Shown here piece after piece: positions 1-5,868 of a stretch of DNA of 8,344 nt. The stretch is from Acidobacteriota bacterium. GTDB taxonomy: Bacteria > Acidobacteriota > Terriglobia > Terriglobales > Acidobacteriaceae. Location: the NCBI GenBank assembly GCA_021778815.1, contig JAJYBW010000147.1:1-8344 (forward strand). Direction: 5' to 3'. Positions within the stretch are counted from its first letter, which is position 1. Every line of letters starts with the position of its first letter. The notes beneath the pieces are model-generated. The model saw only the letters and a program-made list of their open reading frames with translations, had not been told where the DNA came from and did no database searches. The position numbers and the translations under genes were made by a program.

Positions 1-1
1 G

Positions 2-601
2 CTGGTCCCGCTGCTACCCACACCTGCGGATGGAACTTCCCAATCGCTCGCGGATAAATTGGGACATTTTCAGCACTCTCCGATCACGGGCATTCATCTC
101 TGGTTCGATCGCACGATTACGGATCTTGATCATGCGGTTCTACTCGATACCACGATCCAATGGATGTACAACAAAACGCGATTGCAGCCGCAGCGACGCG
201 CCGAAGACGCCGGCAGTTATCTTGAGCTGGTGGTGAGTGCGTCGACAACGCTGGTGCCGATGTCTCGTCAGGAAATTATTGATCTTGCGCTGCAAGAGCT
301 GGTGGAGTTTTTCCCCGTGGTGCGCGATGCGAAGCTGTTGAAGGCTGCGGTGGTGAAAGAAGTGCGCGCAACCTTTTCTGTTACCCCAGGACTGGATGCG
401 TATCGGCCTGGACCGGTCACGCCGTGGCCGGGAATTTTTCTGGCAGGGGACTGGACGGCAACCAGCTGGCCTTCAACCATGGAAGGGGCAGTACGCAGTG
501 GGAATCTGGCGGCAGAGGCGGTCACCAAAGCCGCAGGAAAACCGCAGGCATTCATGCAGCCGGATTTACCCCCGCAGGGACTGATGCGCCTGTTTTCGTA
601 G
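2..601 (+). CDS. hpnE: Hydroxysqualene dehydroxylase HpnE, C-terminal part (5' end outside window)
   Basis: FAD-dependent amine-oxidase-like enzyme. In the HpnC/HpnD/HpnE route it converts hydroxysqualene to squalene, the substrate of squalene-hopene cyclase. The open frame runs without a stop from the left edge to TAG at 599-601, giving 199 visible codons, roughly the C-terminal half of a family usually a little over 400 residues. The diagnostic stretch is the C-terminal FAD-binding motif GIFLAGDWTATSWPSTMEGA (about nt 431-490), followed by VRSGNLAAEAV. The GD and the P-x-x-x-E-GA pattern are typical of squalene-associated desaturase-like proteins. A preceding region (SPITGIHLWFDR) fits the substrate-binding domain. 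A TTG at 59 is only an internal codon of this frame. The gene converges on the EamA gene with 13 bases between stop codons. Other hopanoid genes probably lie to the left, which I infer from usual hpn cluster order. HpnE as opposed to a related carotenoid-type desaturase is likely but not proven from half a protein. Confidence 0.87.
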   Translation: MVPLLPTPADGTSQSLADKLGHFQHSPITGIHLWFDRTITDLDHAVLLDTTIQWMYNKTRLQPQRRAEDAGSYLELVVSASTTLVPMSRQEIIDLALQELVEFFPVVRDAKLLKAAVVKEVRATFSVTPGLDAYRPGPVTPWPGIFLAGDWTATSWPSTMEGAVRSGNLAAEAVTKAAGKPQAFMQPDLPPQGLMRLFS

Positions 602-614
602 GGAAGTTTACCGT

Positions 615-1004
615 CTAGCGGTGTAGAAAAAACACGCCGGTACAGACGCAAACAGCGGCGATCCAGCGGCGTCCGTCGACATTTTCTTTCAGGATCCACT
701 TGGCCGCAAACGCATTGGTGACGAATGTCAGCGCTGCGGACGCGGGCGCAACCAGGCTGACATCTGCCCAACTGAGAGCAAACAACAGCGAAAAAAAACT
801 CAGCGCCATGCACAGGACACCAGAGAAAAAGCGTCCGTTGCTCAATACCGCGAGGATCGCGCCCTTCAGTCCGGAATGGCTGCGGATCACGTCAAAATCG
901 CCAATCTGGCGGATGGCACCGGCGAGCAACACATCGCCCGCGGTGGCCAACAGCACGATGACACCAATCATTGACCAGACAGCCGCTTCGCCAGAGAGAT
1001 TCAT
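615..1004 (-). CDS. Small EamA/SMR-like membrane protein, second of a tandem pair
   Basis: A 129-residue, very hydrophobic protein with about four membrane helices: roughly residues 9-30, 46-72, 74-100 and 110-127. This is a half-size member of the drug/metabolite transporter superfamily (EamA or SMR-like, as in ArnE/ArnF or EbrA/EbrB). The ALSWAD-x-x-x-V-x-PA signature is shared with the gene just upstream, as are the G-D-x-x-L-x-A-G motif in helix 1 and an R-R-W before helix 4. The two are therefore diverged paralogues. Its ATG overlaps the TGA of the upstream partner (ATGA at 1001-1004), which implies translational coupling and equal expression. Positive charges concentrate in the loops after helices 1 and 3 (R, R, K, R and K, K, R, R) and are nearly absent from the N-terminus, predicting N-out/C-out topology. 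The substrate is unknown. The position between hpnE and hpnJ invites a lipid-flippase role, but only by context. Confidence 0.82.
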   Translation of the reverse strand: MNLSGEAAVWSMIGVIVLLATAGDVLLAGAIRQIGDFDVIRSHSGLKGAILAVLSNGRFFSGVLCMALSFFSLLFALSWADVSLVAPASAALTFVTNAFAAKWILKENVDGRRWIAAVCVCTGVFFLHR

Positions 1005-1465
1005 GCCGGCTGGTCTTCTTTCTTCAGAGCCGCCGATTCGCCGGGGCTGGCAGGAAGCGTGATCGCATCCTCAGGGCCATCGTGATTATGATTTGTGTAC
1101 GAAGGGCCTCGGGTCACGAAGCCCACGCCCAGCGTGATGAGGGCAATTCCAAACCAACGTCCCGGCGAGATGGTTTCGTGCAGCCAGAATTTCGACAGTA
1201 GCGCCACGATGACATAGCCAAAGCCTGTGGCAGGAAGTACGAACGTCAGATCGGCCCAGGAGAGAGCTGTCAGGTAGGAAGCGAAAAAGAGGATCAGGAA
1301 AACAATACCGCTCAACACCCATGGATTTTTGAGCGCGATCAGCAAGCCGACCAGATGATGGAGCGATACAGGACCGACCTGCTTCATGCCTGCGCTGAGG
1401 AATGTGTCACCCACCGATGCGCCGACCATGACAGCACCGAGAATCAGGTAGCGGCGAAATGTCAT
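1001..1465 (-). CDS. Small EamA/SMR-like membrane protein, first of a tandem pair
   Basis: A 154-residue membrane protein of the drug/metabolite transporter superfamily with about four helices: roughly residues 5-27, 50-72, 76-98 and 106-122. A polar C-terminal tail of about 30 residues (HNHDGPEDA to KKEDQPA) is absent from its partner. It shares ALSWADLTFVLPAT and the G-D-T-F-L-S-A-G helix-1 motif with the downstream gene, so the pair came from duplication and probably forms a heterodimer. It carries RR at the N-terminus and KK in the tail, with fewer charges in loops 1 and 3 than its partner, so its orientation may be opposite. The ATG at 1465-1463 has no close Shine-Dalgarno sequence. A GAGGAA lies about 25 bases upstream, placed instead for an in-frame ATC codon 8 codons before the ATG. 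Substrate unknown; the family includes lipid-linked sugar flippases and cation-drug exporters. Confidence 0.84.
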   Translation of the reverse strand: MTFRRYLILGAVMVGASVGDTFLSAGMKQVGPVSLHHLVGLLIALKNPWVLSGIVFLILFFASYLTALSWADLTFVLPATGFGYVIVALLSKFWLHETISPGRWFGIALITLGVGFVTRGPSYTNHNHDGPEDAITLPASPGESAALKKEDQPA

Positions 1466-1500
1466 GGTGGACTGCGAGATGGCGATGGCGAAATTCCTCG

Positions 1501-1515
1501 ACCTGCGTTGCAGGT
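1501..1515 (-). repeat. Short perfect inverted repeat upstream of the EamA pair
   Basis: ACCTGC-GTT-GCAGGT is a perfect 6-bp inverted repeat with a 3-base loop. It would fall in the 5' leader of the EamA transcript, directly upstream of the GAGGAA. It could be a leader hairpin or a small operator. The size is modest and could occur by chance. Confidence 0.3.
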
Positions 1516-1550
1516 TTCATTGCGGTTTTGTTGGCGTGTGCAATAGAAAC

Positions 1551-1576
1551 GCGGTCAGCAGTTTCGGGCTGACCGC
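1551..1576 (-). terminator. Putative intrinsic terminator after hpnJ
   Basis: A perfect 9-bp stem, GCGGTCAGC pairing with GCTGACCGC around an 8-base loop, lies 32 bases downstream of the hpnJ TAA. Read on the minus strand it is followed by GTTTCTATTG, a broken rather than clean U-tract. Stem strength and position fit a terminator for hpnJ. The imperfect tail suggests partial termination, which would let some transcription continue into the EamA pair. On the plus strand nothing U-rich follows, so it probably acts only in the minus direction. Confidence 0.55.
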
Positions 1577-1608
1577 GCCAATAATACCCAACCGTACCGG
1601 CGGTGCCT

Positions 1609-3084
1609 TTAAGCGCCGACTTGTTGCGTGGCTGCTACGGCGGCCTTGTCCCGCTTGCTTTTGGCAACGACGCGGTTGCGTTGTGCACGCAGCTTCAGAA
1701 AGGCTTTTGCCTCGACATACAAACGCGGCAGGTCGCGATTGACGATCGCCTTGCTGACCACGCGCCATGCAGCCTTGGGGCGGAAATAATATTCATCGTA
1801 GAACCGATGCACCATCTCCAGAACATATTCCGTCGGCAAGCCCGGATATTCCACGTGGGCCAGCTGATGACCTTCTTCATCGACCATGGCGCCGTTGTTG
1901 ATGATGAAACCGTTGCTCTTGGCGAAGTCGTAAAACTCCGTTCCCGGATACGCATGGGCAATGGAAACCTGAATTGTTTCCACGTCGAGCGACTTGGCGA
2001 AATTGATGGTGTTGCGAATGGATTCCTTGGTTTCGCCGGGAAGCCCAAGAATGAAGTCGCCGTGAATAGTCAGGCCGAGATCGTGGCAGTCGCGCGTAAA
2101 GTCACGTGCGCGTTCGACCGTAGCACCCTTCTTGATGTTCTTCAAGATTTGCGGGTCGCCGGATTCAAAACCAACAATCAACAGGCGGCATCCAGCTTCG
2201 CGCATCGCCTTCAGCGTTTCGCGATCGGTGGTGACGCGCGAGGTGCAGGACCAGGTAAGGCCCAGAGGCTTCAACTTCTCGCACAACTCAATGGTGCGAG
2301 CCTTTTGAATGTTAAAGGTGTCGTCGTCGAAGAAATACTCTTTGACATGCGGGAACAGTTCCTTTGCGTGCGCCATTTCAGCGGCCACGTCATCGGTGGA
2401 ACGCTTGCGCCATGCATGTCCGCTCAGAGTCTGCGGCCATAGGCAGAAGGTGCACTGTGCCGGACAGCCGCGCGTGGAATAGAGGGACACATACGGATGC
2501 AGCAGGAAGGGAACGTTGTACTTCGTCACATCCATGTCGCGGGCGTAGATGTCGGTCACCCACGGCATCGCGTCCAGATCCTCGACCTGCGGGCGATCTG
2601 GATTGTGAACGATCTGACCATCCTTGCGATAGCTGATGCCGAGAATTTCATTCAGCGGCTTGCCGTTGGCAAACTCCACCGTGGAGAAATCAAATTCGCG
2701 ACGGCACACAAAGTCGATGACCGGGCACTCGTTCAAGGCGCGATCCGGCGACGTCGTTACCGGCGGCCCGACAAAGGCAATTCGAATCGACGGATTCGCA
2801 GCCTTGATGGCTTCCGCCAACTTCTGATCGCCCTGCCAGCCGGGAGTGCTGGTGAACAACACCAGAAACTCATACTGCTTGCAGATCTCGATGGTCTCCG
2901 GCGCCGTGACATGGTGCGGCGGCGCGTCGAGAAGGCGAGAACCCTCCAGCATTCCAGCCGGATACGCAAGCCAGACCGGGTACCAGTAGGATTCGATTTC
3001 ACGGGTGGCAGGCCAGCGCGAACTGGCGCCACCATCAAAATTCTCAAAGGAGGGCGGGTTAAGAAATATCGTCTTTAGGGGCAT
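1609..3084 (-). CDS. hpnJ: Hopanoid biosynthesis radical SAM/B12-binding protein HpnJ
   Basis: Radical SAM enzyme of the B12-binding subclass, 491 residues from the chosen start. Work on Burkholderia hopanoids assigned HpnJ the conversion of bacteriohopanetetrol glucosamine to the cyclitol ether, after HpnI and HpnK. The N-terminus LKTIFLNPPSFENFDGG and the SRWPATREIESYWYP stretch are hallmark HpnJ sequences. A cobalamin-binding-like domain covers about residues 1-150. The [4Fe-4S] cysteines are C207, C211 and C214 in RGCPAQCTFC, followed by a TIM-barrel core with FFDDDTF (about 245-251) and GLPGETKESI. The frame is open up to 3165, but I start at ATG 3084-3082. Known family members begin at this point, and a GAGGG lies 8 bases upstream of it; the ATG at 3099 and the codons before it encode sequence unlike the family. 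It is co-oriented with the efflux-type operon upstream (139-base gap) and the EamA pair downstream. Assignment is strong; the exact product in this organism is inferred. Confidence 0.93.
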   Translation of the reverse strand: MPLKTIFLNPPSFENFDGGASSRWPATREIESYWYPVWLAYPAGMLEGSRLLDAPPHHVTAPETIEICKQYEFLVLFTSTPGWQGDQKLAEAIKAANPSIRIAFVGPPVTTSPDRALNECPVIDFVCRREFDFSTVEFANGKPLNEILGISYRKDGQIVHNPDRPQVEDLDAMPWVTDIYARDMDVTKYNVPFLLHPYVSLYSTRGCPAQCTFCLWPQTLSGHAWRKRSTDDVAAEMAHAKELFPHVKEYFFDDDTFNIQKARTIELCEKLKPLGLTWSCTSRVTTDRETLKAMREAGCRLLIVGFESGDPQILKNIKKGATVERARDFTRDCHDLGLTIHGDFILGLPGETKESIRNTINFAKSLDVETIQVSIAHAYPGTEFYDFAKSNGFIINNGAMVDEEGHQLAHVEYPGLPTEYVLEMVHRFYDEYYFRPKAAWRVVSKAIVNRDLPRLYVEAKAFLKLRAQRNRVVAKSKRDKAAVAATQQVGA

Positions 3085-3223
3085 AAGCTCAACCCTCATT
3101 TTACCACTTGAATGGGTCGAAATACCGCTTTCCTGCGACTGGCGGAAAGGGTACCCGGGGCCCAAATTTCAAGCTCACGCGCCGCTTCGGAAGGGATCAT
3201 CAGTGCGAGGCGCTTTGCATGCC
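3085..3223. promoter_or_regulatory. Intergenic region tolC-like gene to hpnJ, with possible hpnJ start signals
   Basis: A 139-base gap with no supported gene. On the minus strand TAAAAT (positions 3103-3098) matches a -10 box in 5 of 6 bases, and GAGGG (3096-3092) is a Shine-Dalgarno-like site 8 bases before the hpnJ ATG. The two are so close that transcription from this -10 would start at or after the GAGGG, so they cannot both serve the same transcript. Either hpnJ is read from upstream and uses GAGGG, or it has a near-leaderless transcript. No good -35 box is visible. The palindromic cluster GGGTACCCGGGGCCC (3149-3163) has no U-tract and is not a clear terminator for the operon upstream. 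Confidence 0.4.
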
Positions 3224-4846
3224 TTAATGGGATGAGGCTGCTGACTTCAACGTCGTTGCATCTGCCTGCGGGTGGGCGCTTCCTTTGGCCCAATCTTCCA
3301 GATCCCCCATCGCGCTCAGCAAATCAAGTTTCACCCGAGTGACATTGAATTGCGCGTCCTGAAGTCCGACATAGCGAGTGCGTTCTTCCACTCGATATTG
3401 GTCGGCCTGCTGCGGCGTCAGCGGCTGGCCGTTGGTGCCGCCCTGGTTCATCTGGGTGACGGTCGCCGTCAGTGTATCCTGCGCCAGCTGCTGTTGCAGA
3501 TCGGCGACCTGTTCTTGCGCTTCCAGTTCTTTCAGACCGTGCCAGAGCGCCAGGTTGCCTTCGCTATTCTGGATTTTTGCCAGCTCTGCCTGTTGCCGGT
3601 CATGTTTGGCAATCGCGGCGGACTGCTGCGCCTTATCTCTCAGGGTTTGGTCAAACAGAGGCCACGTTGCCTGGATTCCAATTGCGATGTTGTTTGCCTG
3701 GAAAGCCAGATAATAGTTTTGATATCCGTTGAAGCTGGAGAATCGGCTGTATTCGAATACGCCCAGCACGGTGGGGCGACTCCGCGCTTTCGCATCTCCC
3801 CATGCGTTGTACAGCCTGGCGTCGGCGGTGGCGAATGCAGCCTGCACCGCGGGAGCGCTAGTTTCCTTCGAAAGCAACCCCTGAAAATCCAAGTCAGGTA
3901 AAGGCGGAACTGAAGATGCCGCCGGCGTAATTGCGTTCGCATCCAGACCCGTCAACCCGGATAAATGCTGGCGAATTTCGTCCGCGTGATCCTCCAACTG
4001 AATCTCTTGCAGTTGAATTTGGGCGCGTGTCAGCTTTGCCTCGGTCAGATCCATTTTGCTTTCCAGGCCTGCATCTAAGCGATCCTGCACTACGGAAACC
4101 AGCTTGTCCGCATCGGTCGTCGCCTGCTGCAGCGCCTGAATTTCGGCGAGGGCCTTGTTCAGCTCAATGTAATTGACAGAGGCATCGAGAATCACCTGTC
4201 GACGCGCCTCCTTCAGGCTGAGTGTGGCCGCCTTGGTCGCTGCGTGCGCGGAACGGATGTAGTCTCGTTGCGAAAAACTGAATGCGAGGAACTGCGATTG
4301 TACGTTGAACAGCGTCGGATTGCCGAGAGGGAAGCCGTAGGAGTATCCCAGGCCAGAACCGACCGAGAAATTTGGAATATAAATGTCCCGAGTTTGCATC
4401 CATACGGCGCGGGCACGCTGCTGGTCGGCCTCGGCGATATGTACGGCGCGGCTGTTGCGCAATGCCAGATCGACAATGGTATAGAGAGAGACGTCTCCCA
4501 CCGTCGATGCGTCCATTTCGGCCGAGTCTGAGGGAGATCTCTCGGGCAGCGCCATGGCCAACGATTCGCCCCGTTTCGGCAGGTCCGGCGCGGCCGTGGA
4601 ATTGGAAAGCACCGCCATCGGGCGGGGAGCATTGGGCAGAGGTGCCTCCGTTCGCTGGGCAAAGACTGCCGACGTAAGGAAGGCTGCCGCTGCCAAAACC
4701 GTGAGAATCTGCTTCAGTTGGCGATTGCTCCTGCCGGTCTGCGAATTGAATTCTGGCGTACCCATCCCGTCTGATTTTAATCGCGGCGGACAGCTGCCAT
4801 TTCTGTCAACGGAGCTTGCAAGCGGAGAATGTAGGGGCCCATTCAT
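3224..4846 (-). CDS. TolC-family outer-membrane efflux protein
   Basis: Outer-membrane channel of a tripartite exporter or type I secretion system. It forms a trimeric barrel plus a periplasmic alpha-barrel that docks to an adaptor. The 540-residue reading starts at ATG 4846, which overlaps the TGA of the TPR gene as ATGA and so suits translational coupling. The signal peptide (RQLKQILTVLAAAAFLTSAVFA, cut near A63/Q64) would then have an unusually long 40-residue n-region. ATG 4765 (residue 28) gives a normal signal peptide and may be the true start. Neither has a strong Shine-Dalgarno site. A Pro/Ser-rich linker (64-118) precedes two OEP repeats beginning at SLYTIVDLALRNS (about 120-132), with long coiled-coil helices rich in Gln and Ala (about 225-310 and 405-510). 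It is last in the adaptor-TPR-TolC operon. The cargo is unknown; no inner-membrane pump is present nearby. Confidence 0.88.
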   Translation of the reverse strand: MNGPLHSPLASSVDRNGSCPPRLKSDGMGTPEFNSQTGRSNRQLKQILTVLAAAAFLTSAVFAQRTEAPLPNAPRPMAVLSNSTAAPDLPKRGESLAMALPERSPSDSAEMDASTVGDVSLYTIVDLALRNSRAVHIAEADQQRARAVWMQTRDIYIPNFSVGSGLGYSYGFPLGNPTLFNVQSQFLAFSFSQRDYIRSAHAATKAATLSLKEARRQVILDASVNYIELNKALAEIQALQQATTDADKLVSVVQDRLDAGLESKMDLTEAKLTRAQIQLQEIQLEDHADEIRQHLSGLTGLDANAITPAASSVPPLPDLDFQGLLSKETSAPAVQAAFATADARLYNAWGDAKARSRPTVLGVFEYSRFSSFNGYQNYYLAFQANNIAIGIQATWPLFDQTLRDKAQQSAAIAKHDRQQAELAKIQNSEGNLALWHGLKELEAQEQVADLQQQLAQDTLTATVTQMNQGGTNGQPLTPQQADQYRVEERTRYVGLQDAQFNVTRVKLDLLSAMGDLEDWAKGSAHPQADATTLKSAASSH

Positions 4847-5865
4847 CCGCGTGGCGCCTGTTGTGCGGGCTCATACGCGCTGGCCAGCGCGTGCGCTGCC
4901 GCAAATTCTTTTTCCGCTGCTGACTCATCACCATTCGCGGCCAACAGTTTTCCCAACTGCACCTGCACCTGAAATGCGGGCGCATCTTCTGACTGCTGGT
5001 CAGAGGCAAGATACTGTCGCAGCATTTGCTCCGCCTGTACAGGATCCTGATGCTTCTCGATCAGTAGCGTTGCACCTTGCACCAGCGCCGGGCCTCTGCC
5101 GCGATCGGCTGCGATTCCACTTTGAATCGCCTGTCGCATGGCGGGAAAATTCTTCCGCTCCGCGTAAAATTCCGCCAGACCCATCCATGCATCCGCTGGA
5201 TGGGGCGAACTCTGAATGGCCAGCCTCCACTCTTGTTCCGCGCCGGAGTCATCCGATTTCTTCGCATTGATCTTTGCCTGCAGCTCGTGATATCGAGATG
5301 CATTCAGTGGCTGCAGTCGCTGCGCAATCTCCTCGGCGCGTCCCGTTCCGCCCCCTAAAATCCGTGGCACATCAATCAGGTATTCTCCCAGATCGGAGAG
5401 CGCCGATTGATTCGTCGGATCGAGTCGAACCGCTGTCTCAAATTCCGCATGAACTTTTTTTGCCAGAGAGTAGGCTCTGGTGAGGGAGGCCTGTGCGGCG
5501 GCATCGCCATAGGCGCGTCCGAGCCATTGATGATACCGGCTATTGTTGGGTTCCAATTCCACGGCGCGATTGCATTCCTGTTCCGCCTCAGTCCATCGCT
5601 CTTCCTGGATATACACGCGGCAGATCAGGTTATGATTGGCCGCATTCCCGGAGTCCTTGGACAACTGCTGTTGCAGTTGGGCGATGGCGTCATTGGCGTG
5701 CCCGTCGTTCAAATTCTGCTGGATGGAGATCTGGAGGTCGGCGCCATTCACGGTTTGATTCACGCCGTCCGTGTTCGCGGCGGCCACGATGGTCCCGCAG
5801 CCAATCATCAAGGTTGCGAGCGAAAGTAGTCGGTGAACGTGTTTCGATCGTGCGACAGAGTGCAT
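4843..5865 (-). CDS. Exported tetratricopeptide-repeat protein
   Basis: A 340-residue protein with an N-terminal export signal (hydrophobic core about 13-29). Two processing routes are possible: signal peptidase I after VAAA at 30/31, or lipoprotein processing at C23 in LMIGC, a poor lipobox because M sits at -3. TPR-like helix pairs are visible at about 46-70, 75-105 (ending in AVELEPNNS), 110-150 (ending in AVRLDPTN), 155-183, 190-220, 224-254, 258-288 and 297-330. The segment DVPRILGGGTGRAEEIA (165-181), with a Gly triplet, resembles a motif I recall from other secreted TPR proteins. GGAG lies 6 bases before the ATG inside the end of the adaptor gene, and the gap to that gene is 3 bases. 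TPR domains bind proteins, so it probably scaffolds or assembles the adaptor/TolC complex in the periplasm. No catalytic motif is visible. Confidence 0.82.
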   Translation of the reverse strand: MHSVARSKHVHRLLSLATLMIGCGTIVAAANTDGVNQTVNGADLQISIQQNLNDGHANDAIAQLQQQLSKDSGNAANHNLICRVYIQEERWTEAEQECNRAVELEPNNSRYHQWLGRAYGDAAAQASLTRAYSLAKKVHAEFETAVRLDPTNQSALSDLGEYLIDVPRILGGGTGRAEEIAQRLQPLNASRYHELQAKINAKKSDDSGAEQEWRLAIQSSPHPADAWMGLAEFYAERKNFPAMRQAIQSGIAADRGRGPALVQGATLLIEKHQDPVQAEQMLRQYLASDQQSEDAPAFQVQVQLGKLLAANGDESAAEKEFAAAHALASAYEPAQQAPRG

Positions 5866-5868
5866 ACT

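Larger units (their letters stand above)
1466..1608. other. Intergenic region between hpnJ and the EamA pair
   Basis: A 143-base gap with no convincing gene on either strand. It holds a strong 9-bp stem-loop close to the hpnJ stop (1551-1576), a smaller 6-bp stem-loop (1501-1515), and a purine-rich GAGGAA on the minus strand about 25 bases before the EamA start. I could not find a convincing -35/-10 pair for the EamA genes. They may depend on read-through from hpnJ or on a promoter I cannot recognise. Confidence 0.6.

Noticed and set aside
598..622. Bidirectional terminator between convergent hpnE and the EamA gene
   Set aside because: Only a 4-bp repeat (ACCG-TCTAG-CGGT) is present over the EamA stop; too weak to call.
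268..813. A 181-codon minus-strand open frame across the hpnE end
   Set aside because: It lies antisense to hpnE motifs and over the EamA gene, has low-complexity Arg/Ser-rich composition and no recognisable domain; a shadow frame.
1603..2442. A 279-codon plus-strand open frame opposite hpnJ
   Set aside because: It is antisense to the well-supported hpnJ radical SAM core; the long frame results from codon bias of the real gene.
3149..3163. GC-rich palindromic cluster GGGTACCCGGGGCCC as a terminator for the adaptor-TPR-TolC operon
   Set aside because: It is made of short overlapping palindromes with no stable single stem and no U-tract in either direction.
5407..5829. Plus-strand open frame of 140 codons opposite the TPR gene
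   Set aside because: Antisense shadow of a gene with clear TPR repeats and a signal peptide; no start signal or family match.
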